From positions 1 to 7,685 of the forward strand of contig DMPJ01000496.1 of NCBI GenBank assembly GCA_003456035.1: a stretch of DNA of 7,685 nucleotides, in the 5' to 3' direction. Origin of the DNA: Planktothrix sp. UBA8402. Lineage in GTDB: Bacteria > Cyanobacteriota > Cyanobacteriia > Cyanobacteriales > Microcoleaceae. Below the pieces are notes generated by a model that had not been told where the DNA came from, searched no databases, and saw only the letters and a program-made list of their open reading frames with translations. Below are positions 1 through 5,965 of this stretch, in pieces (positions within the stretch are counted from its first letter, which is position 1; the number at the start of each line of letters is the position of its first letter). Both the position numbers and the translations under genes were made by a program.

Positions 1-56
1 CGATTAGTTTGGCTTGGTTAAAAGTTGCCCGTGAAAATCAAAAAATCAGAGAATAA
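1..56 (+). CDS. 3' end of an unidentified upstream gene
   Basis: A reading frame open from the left edge of the window (first complete codon at 3) ends with TAA at 54-56. It encodes ISLAWLKVARENQKIRE. The stop codon shares its last A with the ATG of the next gene (TAATG), an arrangement typical of translationally coupled genes in one operon. The 18 residues are too few to recognise a family. The frame, the tight overlap and the lack of any other start for the downstream gene are the only support. An open frame this short could also arise by chance, though the exact TAATG junction makes that less likely. Confidence 0.5.
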   Translation, partial: ISLAWLKVARENQKIRE

Positions 57-1849
57 TGAACAGTAAAAAGTCAAAATTAAACCGATATTTTAAAACAATT
101 TGGAAATCCTGGGAAAACCATCCTAAGCTAACTAGGGGTATGTCGATCTTGGGATTATTATTTCTAAGTGCGATCGCATTTTTAAGTCATTTAGGCGATA
201 TTGGTTTAATTGATAAAACTGAACCGATGTTTGTTGAAGCCGCTCGACAAATGCACCTTACAGGCGATTGGATTACTCCGTATTGGAATGGTCAAACTCG
301 CTTTGATAAACCGCCCTTAATTTATTGGTTAATAGTAATCGCTTTTCAAACCGTCGGGGTGAATGAATGGGGAGCGCGATTACCTTCAGCCATAGCCGCG
401 ATATTATCTACATTTTTAGTATTTTATACCCTGCTTTCTTTCGGGGGGTTAATATCTTTAGAAACGGAATCTGCTCGCACCCGTCAGCGTTGGATAGGAG
501 CATGGTGGGGAATGGCAATGATGGCATTAAATCCGGCTTGGATTGCTTGGGGGCGGACGGGGGTTTCTGATATGCTTCTAGCTAGTTCTATAACTATTTC
601 ATTATTGACATTTTTCTTAGGTTATGCTCAACCTAAAACCCGTCAACAAAAGGGCTGGTATTTTATATTTTATAGTTTTGCAGCTTTAGCGGTTTTAGCT
701 AAAGGGCCGATTGGAATTATATTACCAATTTTAATTATTGGGGGATTTTTAATTTATACTAAACAATGGCAAAGAGTTCTCTGGGAAATGCAGTTATTAA
801 AGGGAAGTTTGGTATTTTTAATCATTGCCGTCCCCTGGTTTGTTTTAGTAACAATAGCTAATGGTCAAGCCTATTTAGATACATTTTTTGGACATCATAA
901 TTTTGAAAGATTTACGAGTGTTGTCAGTAATCATCCTGGCCCTTGGTTTTATTATTTTCCGGTGATTTTAGTGGCTTTATTACCTTGGTCTGTGTATTTA
1001 CCTATAGCAATTTATCAGGTTAAATTTTGGCAAATCCAAGATTTGCGATCGCAAGATCGGTCTCAACATTTGGGTTTATTTGCTCTATTTTGGTTTTTGA
1101 TTATTTTTGGATTTTTTAGTCTTTCGGCTACGAAATTACCCAGTTATATCTTACCTTCGATTCCGGCGGGAGTGATTTTAATTAGTTTATGGGGAAATCA
1201 ACGGAATAATATTGAGTCTAATCAAAATAAAATTTCTCTACCATTTTTAATCACAGGTTTGGTTAATGTTATAATTTTATTGGTATTAGCGATCGCTAGT
1301 TTAATCAGTCCTCAATTAGTCGGAGATGATACTCCAAATTTTTCTCAATTATTAGAAAGCAGTCATTTAACAACGCTATCAGGAATTATCTGGTTTATTG
1401 CTAGTGGAATCACTCTCTATTGCTTATTAAAACCCCAATGGCGACGAGTAGTTTGGGCGGGAAATGCCATAGGATTCTTTGCGTTTATGGGTTTAGTTGC
1501 TTTACCAGTAGGTCAATTATTAGATACTCAAAGACACTTACCCCTAAGACAATTATCAACCATAGTTCGCCAAGTTCGTCAACCGAATGAGCCTCTATTA
1601 GTAATTGGGATATTTAAACCCAGTTTAGTCTATTATACCCAACAAACCATAGAGTTTATGACTTATGATATTAACCAAAGATTATTAAAACTATTTCCTT
1701 TAAATAGTCCAGTTGATACAGTTTTAATTATCACCCGACCGAAAGATATAACCAAACTAGGATTACAATATTCTGATTATCAATTATTAAAAGATCAAGG
1801 AGATTATCAATTAATTAGAATTAAGGTAAAGGCATTATTAAAACGGTAA
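56..1849 (+). CDS. ArnT/PMT-type integral membrane glycosyltransferase (GT-C fold)
   Basis: The 597-residue protein has about a dozen hydrophobic segments after a basic cytoplasmic N-terminus (residues 1-28). It resembles the family of ArnT (4-amino-4-deoxy-L-arabinose transferase) and related PMT_2 (GT39/GT83-like) enzymes, which move a sugar from a polyprenyl-phosphate donor to a lipid, glycan or protein on the outer face of the membrane. Visible family landmarks are the acidic first outer loop DKTEPMFVEAARQM (53-66), GDWITP (70-75), the KPPLIYW motif (85-91), AKGP (215-218), an aromatic HPGPWFYYFP loop (293-302) and TKLPSYILPSIPA (359-371), the counterpart of ArnT KLPtYvLP. The C-terminal part (about 490-597) is soluble. 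The length fits the family (about 500-600). The start ATG overlaps the stop of the preceding gene, suggesting co-transcription. The acceptor cannot be told from sequence; nothing in the window ties it to lipid A modification, so I do not call it arnT. Confidence 0.85.
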   Translation: MNSKKSKLNRYFKTIWKSWENHPKLTRGMSILGLLFLSAIAFLSHLGDIGLIDKTEPMFVEAARQMHLTGDWITPYWNGQTRFDKPPLIYWLIVIAFQTVGVNEWGARLPSAIAAILSTFLVFYTLLSFGGLISLETESARTRQRWIGAWWGMAMMALNPAWIAWGRTGVSDMLLASSITISLLTFFLGYAQPKTRQQKGWYFIFYSFAALAVLAKGPIGIILPILIIGGFLIYTKQWQRVLWEMQLLKGSLVFLIIAVPWFVLVTIANGQAYLDTFFGHHNFERFTSVVSNHPGPWFYYFPVILVALLPWSVYLPIAIYQVKFWQIQDLRSQDRSQHLGLFALFWFLIIFGFFSLSATKLPSYILPSIPAGVILISLWGNQRNNIESNQNKISLPFLITGLVNVIILLVLAIASLISPQLVGDDTPNFSQLLESSHLTTLSGIIWFIASGITLYCLLKPQWRRVVWAGNAIGFFAFMGLVALPVGQLLDTQRHLPLRQLSTIVRQVRQPNEPLLVIGIFKPSLVYYTQQTIEFMTYDINQRLLKLFPLNSPVDTVLIITRPKDITKLGLQYSDYQLLKDQGDYQLIRIKVKALLKR

Positions 1850-1868
1850 GATAGTTGTGTTAAACTTT

Positions 1869-1893
1869 CTCCCCGATGGGGGTATCGTTTTTT
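1869..1893 (+). terminator. possible weak intrinsic terminator after the glycosyltransferase gene
   Basis: About 20 bases after the stop codon, CCCC (1871-1874) and GGGG (1878-1881) can pair around GAT; alternatively CGAT (1874-1877) pairs with ATCG (1884-1887). Six T residues follow at 1888-1893. The T run sits directly after the second pairing, but that stem is only four base pairs, so this is a weak candidate. Confidence 0.35.
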
Positions 1894-1902
1894 AGGTAGT
1901 TA

Positions 1903-1911
1903 TGATAGAAT
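1903..1911 (+). promoter_or_regulatory. possible extended -10 promoter in the convergent gap
   Basis: TGATAGAAT matches an extended -10 element (TG, one base, TAGAAT at 1906-1911). The identical nonamer occurs at 3932-3940 ahead of the DUF1269 gene. No good -35 is present at the expected spacing. Initiation here would give a transcript of about 60 nt ending at the 1938-1972 hairpin, with no recognisable gene between. The basis is sequence resemblance only. Confidence 0.25.
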
Positions 1912-1937
1912 GATCGTGTGATGAAATTTTGGGGACT

Positions 1938-1975
1938 GAGCGCTCTGTTGAACTGAAAGGGGGAGAGCGCTCTTT
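1938..1975 (+). terminator. intrinsic terminator hairpin between convergent genes
   Basis: GAGCGCTCT (1938-1946) and AGAGCGCTC (1964-1972) form a perfect 9-bp inverted repeat with a 17-base loop, followed on the plus strand by TTTATTATTTT. Each arm contains the self-complementary AGCGCT. The T-rich side faces the plus strand, so it best serves transcription coming from the glycosyltransferase side. It lies 20 bases past the leuB stop and could also slow minus-strand transcription, although no T run follows on that strand. Confidence 0.65.
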
Positions 1976-1992
1976 ATTATTTTGGGTATGAA

Positions 1993-3081
1993 CTAATTTT
2001 CTTCTAAGGCTTTTAACAACATTTCTCCCATTTGTTGACAACCGATTAATTTCATCCCCTCAGACATAATATCTCCGGTACGATATCCCCAATCTAATAC
2101 TTTTAAAACCGCATTTTCTAGTTTATCTGCCGCCACAGGTTGCTCTAAACCATAGCGTAACATCATCGCAGCACTCAGGACTTGGGCGAGGGGGTTGGCT
2201 TTATCCTGTCCGGCAATATCAGGCGCGGAGCCGTGAACAGGTTCAAATACCCCAGGGCCAGACTCCCCTAAACTCGCAGAAGGTAACATTCCGATACTTC
2301 CGGTTAACATCGCCGCCACATCGGAGAGAATATCGCCAAATAGATTCCCCGTAACAATCGTATCAAACTGTTTGGGGGCGCGAACTAACTGCATAGCAGC
2401 GTTATCGACATATAAATGAGAAAGTTCAATATCGGGGTATTCAGAGGCGAGTAAGCTGATGCGATCGCGCCACAACTGAGATACATCTAAGACATTTGCC
2501 TTATCCACAGAACAGAGTCTCCCCCGACGTTTCTGGGCGGTTTCAAACCCGATCCGACCAATCCGATCAATCTCAGATTCGGTATAGGCCATAGTATTGA
2601 CACCGCGTTTTTCGCCAGTTTCCGTCTGAAAAATGCCCTTGGGTTGTCCAAAATAAATGCCCCCGGTCAGTTCACGGACAACCATAATATCTACCCCTTC
2701 CACAATTTCTTTTTTCAAAGAAGAAGCATCAATTAAATGAGGAATAATTGTCGCTGGACGCAAATTGGCAAATAATTTTAACCCGGCGCGTAGCCCTAAT
2801 AACCCGGTTTCTGGCCGTTGATGGCGGGGTAGGTTGTCCCATTTGTATCCGCCAATGGCTGCTAATAGTACCGCATCACTCTTGAGACACTGTTCTAAGG
2901 TTTCTGGCGGAAGGGGTTCTCCGGTGGCATCAATGGCGGCTCCTCCCATCAATGCTTGGTGAAAATCGAAAGTGATATTCAGTTGCTTGCCAACGACTTT
3001 TAAGGCATCGACCGCCACCGCGATAATTTCAGGGCCGATTCCATCGCCAGGAAGTAGAGTAATGCGGTAGTTTTGACTCAT
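1993..3081 (-). CDS. leuB: 3-isopropylmalate dehydrogenase
   Basis: LeuB carries out the NAD-dependent oxidative decarboxylation of (2R,3S)-3-isopropylmalate to 2-oxoisocaproate, the third committed step of leucine biosynthesis in the cytosol. The 362-residue protein has the usual length and all landmarks of the isocitrate/isopropylmalate dehydrogenase family: GDGIGPE (12-18), [13 protein letters not shown] (97-109) with substrate-binding Arg98 and Arg108, [12 protein letters not shown] (134-145) with Arg136 and Tyr143, SVDKANVL (191-198) with catalytic Lys194, [10 protein letters not shown] (224-233) with metal ligand Asp226, [10 protein letters not shown] (245-254) with Asp250 and Asp254, and the NAD-binding [15 protein letters not shown] loop (283-297). 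That loop and the leucine-type LRAGLKLF segment favour LeuB over isocitrate or tartrate dehydrogenases. It stands alone, divergent from the stress-protein gene and convergent with the glycosyltransferase, as is common in cyanobacteria where leu genes are dispersed. No Shine-Dalgarno is evident before the ATG. The product appears intact. Confidence 0.97.
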   Translation of the reverse strand: MSQNYRITLLPGDGIGPEIIAVAVDALKVVGKQLNITFDFHQALMGGAAIDATGEPLPPETLEQCLKSDAVLLAAIGGYKWDNLPRHQRPETGLLGLRAGLKLFANLRPATIIPHLIDASSLKKEIVEGVDIMVVRELTGGIYFGQPKGIFQTETGEKRGVNTMAYTESEIDRIGRIGFETAQKRRGRLCSVDKANVLDVSQLWRDRISLLASEYPDIELSHLYVDNAAMQLVRAPKQFDTIVTGNLFGDILSDVAAMLTGSIGMLPSASLGESGPGVFEPVHGSAPDIAGQDKANPLAQVLSAAMMLRYGLEQPVAADKLENAVLKVLDWGYRTGDIMSEGMKLIGCQQMGEMLLKALEEN

Positions 3082-3238
3082 AATTCAAAAGTAGTAACAA
3101 AACAGATTAGGTTAGACGAGGTTGAACCGGGTCAGCGATCGCCCAACCTTTAAATATAGCATTCTTTGATCAAAAAATATCAGACTTAGTTTAAAATAGA
3201 GGATAGGGAATCAACCATTTTTAGATAAAAGAAAAGAT
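3082..3238. promoter_or_regulatory. divergent promoter region between leuB and the universal stress gene
   Basis: This 157-base gap must carry the promoters of both flanking genes. For the stress gene a -10-like TAAAAT lies at 3192-3197, about 40 bases before the ATG, without a well-spaced -35. For leuB a minus-strand TATATT (plus 3153-3158) is the best -10-like element, also with a poor -35. A 10-bp palindrome TTTGATCAAA (3165-3174) sits between the two and could be an operator. AGGTTG (3120-3125) and CAACCT (3144-3149) form a loose inverted repeat around a HIP1 site. No NtcA-type GTA-N8-TAC site was seen. Element assignments are tentative. Confidence 0.4.
3135..3142. repeat. HIP1 octamer GCGATCGC, one of eight copies in the window
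   Basis: This is the only intergenic copy of the highly iterated palindrome typical of cyanobacteria. The other perfect copies lie inside genes at 170-177, 1045-1052, 1289-1296, 2461-2468, 3986-3993, 5175-5182 and 6983-6990. One copy per kilobase is far above chance in AT-rich DNA and is the main taxonomic clue. Confidence 0.9.
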
Positions 3239-3712
3239 ATGAACTATCAAAAAATTTTAGTTTCAATTGATCGAACTCCCCAAGCCGAGTTTGTTTTTAA
3301 TCAAAGTCTACAACTGGCTAAACTTTATGAAAGTCAATTAAAACTGTTTCATTGTATTAGTGTATCACCGATGATTTTGGGTTCCCCAGGAGATTTATAT
3401 GGTCAACGGTTAAACCAAGTGGCACAAATTCAACATGAATTAATTGAAAAAGAAATTAATGAAGTCTCTGGATGGTTGGCAACTTTTGTTAGTTATGCCC
3501 AACAGCAAGGAATCTCTATTGAAACTGAATATCAAGTTGGAGAAGCGGGATATTGGATACGAGAAATGACTAAAAAATGGGGTGCTGATTTAGTAATTGT
3601 GGGCAGACGCAACCGTTCAGAATTAGCCGAATTATTTTTAGGAAGTGTGAGTAATTATGTGGTTCATCATGTTAAATGTTCTGTATTAATTGTACAGCAA
3701 CCCGAAGATTAG
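3239..3712 (+). CDS. universal stress protein (UspA family)
   Basis: A single-domain, 157-residue Usp protein, the standard length for the family. These small cytosolic alpha/beta proteins, usually dimers, often bind ATP or another nucleotide and are induced by starvation or other stress. The N-terminal strand KILVSIDRT (5-13) carries the conserved nucleotide-contacting Asp11. The C-terminal half has VGEAGYWIREMTKKWGADLV (100-119) and the loop GRRNRSELAELFLGS (122-136), followed by the dimer strand CSVLIVQ (147-153). The ATP-binding signature is G-x2-G-x9-G-S/T; here the first Gly is 122 and the last pair Gly135-Ser136, but the second Gly is Asn125, so nucleotide binding may be altered. An A-rich AAAGAAAAGA precedes the ATG in place of a strong ribosome binding site. 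It appears to be monocistronic: a hairpin repeat and a gene remnant follow it. Confidence 0.92.
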   Translation: MNYQKILVSIDRTPQAEFVFNQSLQLAKLYESQLKLFHCISVSPMILGSPGDLYGQRLNQVAQIQHELIEKEINEVSGWLATFVSYAQQQGISIETEYQVGEAGYWIREMTKKWGADLVIVGRRNRSELAELFLGSVSNYVVHHVKCSVLIVQQPED

Positions 3713-3724
3713 GGGCGACCAGTT

Positions 3725-3752
3725 CCCCCTTTTTTAAGGGGGGTTAGGGGGG
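3725..3752. repeat. palindromic G/C-tract intergenic repeat, possible terminator
   Basis: CCCCCTT (3725-3731) and AAGGGGG (3736-3742) form a perfect 7-bp stem around TTTT, followed by GTTAGGGGGGAT. A C-run, T-run, AAGGGGGG, TTAGGGGGG arrangement is a dispersed motif I recognise from filamentous cyanobacterial genomes. It begins 13 bases after the stress-protein stop, so it may also act as a terminator hairpin, though no T run follows on the plus strand. It directly abuts the permease remnant at 3757. Confidence 0.6.
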
Positions 3753-3756
3753 ATAA

Positions 3757-3879
3757 ATTCCTTTAATCGGTGCTAAAATTGCAAGTTTTCTCGGATTAAT
3801 TGTTGCTGTTCCCCTCGCCAGTTTTTTCAAATCCTTAATCACAATTTTACAAAACCCCGCCTCGGAATCAGTTTCTTAA
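3757..3879 (+). pseudogene. C-terminal remnant of an AI-2E family (PerM/YdiK-type) permease
   Basis: In the frame starting at 3757, after an in-frame TAA at 3754-3756, 40 codons read I-PLIGAKIASFLGLIVAVPLA (3760-3819) then SFFKSLITILQNPASESVS and a stop at 3877-3879. The pattern liGakiagflGlilAvPlA followed by a lysine and an amphipathic tail is what I know from the last transmembrane segment of AI-2E family transporters (about 340-400 residues, eight membrane segments). No start codon or ribosome binding site precedes it, and the rest of the gene is absent: upstream lies the palindromic repeat and then the intact stress-protein gene. I infer a decayed gene whose 5' part was lost, with the breakpoint near the repeat. 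The family assignment rests on a short segment and is moderately sure. Confidence 0.55.
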
Positions 3880-3931
3880 TTTGAGCATTGAAAAATTTTT
3901 GCATCGGGCGGAGATTAAAGTAATAATTTTG

Positions 3932-3940
3932 TGATAGAAT
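3932..3940 (+). promoter_or_regulatory. extended -10 promoter of the DUF1269 gene
   Basis: TGATAGAAT contains a TG dinucleotide one base before the -10 hexamer TAGAAT (3935-3940), 30 bases upstream of the start codon. The -35 region (about 3912-3917, AGATTA) is poor, which is common for extended -10 promoters. It implies a 5' leader of roughly 20-25 nt. Confidence 0.45.
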
Positions 3941-3970
3941 CCCAATAGCAAATTTTATTATTGATTTACC

Positions 3971-4468
3971 ATGAGTGACTTAATTGCGATCGCTTACGAT
4001 AGCGAATACAAAGCCGAAGAAGTTCGTCTGACTTTGATCCAATTACAAAAAGAACATTTGATCGAATTAGAAGACGCTGCGGTAATTGTCAAGAATGCTG
4101 AAGGCAAAGTTAAACTCAATCAAGCCATTGATTTAACCACTGCTGGTGCAGTTAGTGGCGGGTTTTGGGGTCTATTAATTGGGACATTATTCCTCAGCCC
4201 CCTGTTAGGAGCCGCCGTTGGAGCCGCTGCTGGGGCTGCCAGTGGCGCCTTAAGTGATATTGGTGTCGACGATGACTTTATGAAATCTTTAGGGGAAACC
4301 CTGCAACCGGGAACCTCGGCCCTCTTTGTTTTAGTGCGGAAAGTTACCCCCGATAAAGTTTTAGAAGAAGTTGCCCCCTATGGTGGAACAATATTAAGAA
4401 CTTCTTTAAGTAAAGATGAAGAAGCTCAATTACAAGAAGTTCTGAGTAACCGAGGCGTGACTGTTTAA
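3971..4468 (+). CDS. DUF1269-type glycine-zipper membrane protein
   Basis: The 165-residue protein starts MSDLIAIAYDSEYKAEEVRLTL and contains an Ala/Gly-rich hydrophobic hairpin at about 57-97 (GGFWGLLIG, LLGAAVGAAAGAASGAL) with small-residue spacing of the glycine-zipper kind. Flanking it are soluble parts: an N-terminal alpha/beta segment with a predicted helix (15-30) and the acidic EDAAVIVKNAEGKVKLNQ strand pair, and a C-terminal segment LQPGTSALFVLVRKVTPDKVLEEV (111-134). This order matches the uncharacterised DUF1269 family of bacterial membrane proteins, whose biochemical role is not established; stress-related expression is reported for some glycine-zipper proteins but cannot be read here. 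No Shine-Dalgarno precedes the ATG. Its own extended -10 promoter and a downstream hairpin (4541-4570) suggest a single-gene transcript. A HIP1 site lies in codons 6-8. The gene appears intact. Confidence 0.85.
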   Translation: MSDLIAIAYDSEYKAEEVRLTLIQLQKEHLIELEDAAVIVKNAEGKVKLNQAIDLTTAGAVSGGFWGLLIGTLFLSPLLGAAVGAAAGAASGALSDIGVDDDFMKSLGETLQPGTSALFVLVRKVTPDKVLEEVAPYGGTILRTSLSKDEEAQLQEVLSNRGVTV

Positions 4469-4540
4469 TTCAATTTTTTGTTCCAATTCTATTTAATTAA
4501 ATCCCCAGGTTAATAGATAGAATTCTGAAAAATATTTCTC

Positions 4541-4575
4541 TGGGTGCGTCGCCGTCGTGTTACGCACCCATTTGT
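4541..4575 (+). terminator. hairpin terminator / dispersed-type inverted repeat
   Basis: TGGGTGCGT (4541-4549) and ACGCACCCA (4562-4570) form a perfect 9-bp inverted repeat with a 12-base loop, followed by TTTGT. It lies about 70 bases after the DUF1269 stop, in an otherwise AT-rich gap, and probably ends that transcript. The GGGTGCGT/ACGCACCC pairing is a motif I associate with small dispersed palindromes of cyanobacterial intergenic regions; that link is from memory. Confidence 0.6.
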
Positions 4576-4626
4576 CACCGAATCAGTGATCAGTACATAT
4601 TTAGACAGTTGATTAATTAAATTATT

Positions 4627-4635
4627 TGCTATACT
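4627..4635 (+). promoter_or_regulatory. extended -10 promoter of the transaldolase gene
   Basis: TGCTATACT has the TG-N extension and a near-consensus -10 hexamer TATACT (4630-4635), 38 bases before the ATG. A -35-like TTGATT lies at 4609-4614 with a short 15-bp spacer. The promoter lies inside the longest possible open frame (from TTG at 4626), which argues that translation starts downstream at 4674. Confidence 0.55.
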
Positions 4636-4673
4636 CTGTTGTGATTAGCGACCTAAATGCAGGACGGAAAATA

Positions 4674-5852
4674 ATGGCACAAACTCTACTCGAACAACTA
4701 CGCGAAATCACCGTTGTCGTGGCGGATACTGGAGATATTCAAGCCATTGAAATCTATACCCCCAGAGATGCAACCACAAACCCCTCCTTAATTACCGCCG
4801 CCGCCCAAATGCCCCAATATGAGGCAATTGTGGATGATACCCTCAAAAAAGCTCGTCATGAGTTAGGGGGGAGTGCTTCGCCTGCTGAAGTGGCAAATTT
4901 AGCTTTTGAAAGGTTAGCTGTTGCTTTTGGACTAAAAATATTAGCTATTATCCCCGGGCGGGTATCAACGGAAGTAGACGCTCGGTTATCCTACGATACC
5001 GAAGCCACCATTGCTAAAGGTCGTTATATTATCGAGCAATATGAAACGGCTGGAATTTCCCGCGATCGGATTTTAATTAAAATTGCCTCCACTTGGGAAG
5101 GAATTAAAGCCGCAGAAGTCCTAGAAAAAGAAGGAATTCATTGTAATTTAACCCTCTTATTTGGCCTTCATCAAGCGATCGCCGCTGCTGAAGCTGGGGG
5201 CACCTTAATTTCTCCCTTTGTCGGCCGGATTTTAGATTGGTACAAAAAAGACACTGGACGAGATTCCTATTCCCCTCAAGAAGACCCCGGAGTTCTATCT
5301 GTTACCCAGATTTATAACTATTATAAGAAATTTGGCTATCAGACAGAAGTGATGGGGGCTAGTTTCCGTAATATTGGGGAAATTACCGAATTAGCAGGTT
5401 GTGATTTATTAACGATTTCTCCCGCCTTATTAGAAGAATTACAATCTACTATTGGCGACCTACCCCGCAAACTAAATCCCGAAACCGCAGCCACTTTGGA
5501 GATAGAAAAAATCTCCCTAGATCAAGATACATTTAACCGAATGCACGCCGAAGATCGAATGGCTTCGGAAAAATTAGAAGAAGGTATTAAAGGGTTTTCT
5601 AAAGCCTTAGAAGCCTTAGAAAAATTCTTAGCTGAACGTCTAGCTCGTTTGGAAGGAGAAGAAGTAATTAGCCATGCGGCTGAAGATATTTTTCGAGCGT
5701 ATGATTTAGATGGAGATGGCTATATTACCCGGGAAGAATGGTCAGGAACAGACGCCGTATTTGATGCCCTAGATCAAGATAATGATGGTCAAATTACTGC
5801 CGAAGAAATGGCGGCTGGGTTGGGGGTATCCTTCAATTTAGCAACTGTTTAA
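4674..5852 (+). CDS. tal: transaldolase with C-terminal EF-hand pair
   Basis: Transaldolase transfers a dihydroxyacetone unit between sedoheptulose 7-phosphate and glyceraldehyde 3-phosphate in the cytosolic non-oxidative pentose phosphate pathway. The 392-residue product is longer than the roughly 315-residue TalA/TalB enzymes because of a C-terminal extension. Catalytic landmarks are VVADTGD with Asp18, DATTNPSLI (32-40), [13 protein letters not shown] (96-108) with Glu100, and [13 protein letters not shown] (132-144) with the Schiff-base Lys136. Residues 330-392 hold two canonical EF-hand loops, [12 protein letters not shown] (344-355) and [12 protein letters not shown] (367-378), each with acidic residues at positions 1, 3, 5 and 12, so calcium binding is likely. 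This fusion is known in cyanobacterial transaldolases. The ATG at 4674 is preferred over the in-frame TTG at 4626 because AGGACGGA (4661-4668) gives a ribosome binding site and the protein then aligns with TalB from its first residues. The phosphorylase-like gene follows on the same strand after a hairpin. Confidence 0.95.
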   Translation: MAQTLLEQLREITVVVADTGDIQAIEIYTPRDATTNPSLITAAAQMPQYEAIVDDTLKKARHELGGSASPAEVANLAFERLAVAFGLKILAIIPGRVSTEVDARLSYDTEATIAKGRYIIEQYETAGISRDRILIKIASTWEGIKAAEVLEKEGIHCNLTLLFGLHQAIAAAEAGGTLISPFVGRILDWYKKDTGRDSYSPQEDPGVLSVTQIYNYYKKFGYQTEVMGASFRNIGEITELAGCDLLTISPALLEELQSTIGDLPRKLNPETAATLEIEKISLDQDTFNRMHAEDRMASEKLEEGIKGFSKALEALEKFLAERLARLEGEEVISHAAEDIFRAYDLDGDGYITREEWSGTDAVFDALDQDNDGQITAEEMAAGLGVSFNLATV

Positions 5853-5879
5853 ACACCCCAAATTTTAGGGAAAAAAACC

Positions 5880-5905
5880 TAGAGACGTGCCACTGCGCGT
5901 CTCTA
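5880..5905 (+). terminator. hairpin terminator / dispersed-type inverted repeat after tal
   Basis: Bases 5880-5890 (TAGAGACGTGC) pair with 5895-5905 (GCGCGTCTCTA) over 11 positions with a single T-G wobble and a four-base CACT loop, the strongest hairpin in the window. It starts 27 bases after the transaldolase stop and is followed by a T-rich but interrupted stretch. A TAGAGACG/CGTCTCTA stem is common among cyanobacterial intergenic repeats, as far as I recall. It could end the tal transcript or attenuate read-through into the next gene. The remaining 60 bases up to the ATG at 5966 hold no clear promoter or ribosome binding site; ACCCT (5939-5943) and AGGGT (5946-5950) form a short tight palindrome of unknown meaning. 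Confidence 0.6.
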
Positions 5906-5965
5906 TACTGTATTGTTCTTATTAATTAAACAATCTCTACCCTCCAGGGTAATAACTTTACTAAT

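Noticed and set aside
367..570. 67-codon open frame inside the glycosyltransferase gene
   Set aside because: It lies entirely within the 597-residue gene in another frame and has no domain or ribosome binding site; it is a shadow.
56..1849. Assignment of the glycosyltransferase as arnT (lipid A aminoarabinose transfer)
   Set aside because: Only family-level motifs are visible and no other arn genes are nearby. Cyanobacteria carry many ArnT-like proteins of unknown acceptor.
1921..1956. Mini-ORF MKFWGLSALLN ahead of the convergent hairpin, considered as a leader peptide
   Set aside because: It contains only three Leu codons among eleven, has no ribosome binding site, and points away from leuB, downstream of its 3' end. 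It cannot act as a leu attenuator.
4626..4673. Sixteen-codon N-terminal extension of the transaldolase from a TTG start
   Set aside because: It begins inside the extended -10 promoter, has no ribosome binding site, and encodes residues with no counterpart in TalB. The ATG at 4674 has AGGACGGA ahead of it and matches the family N-terminus.
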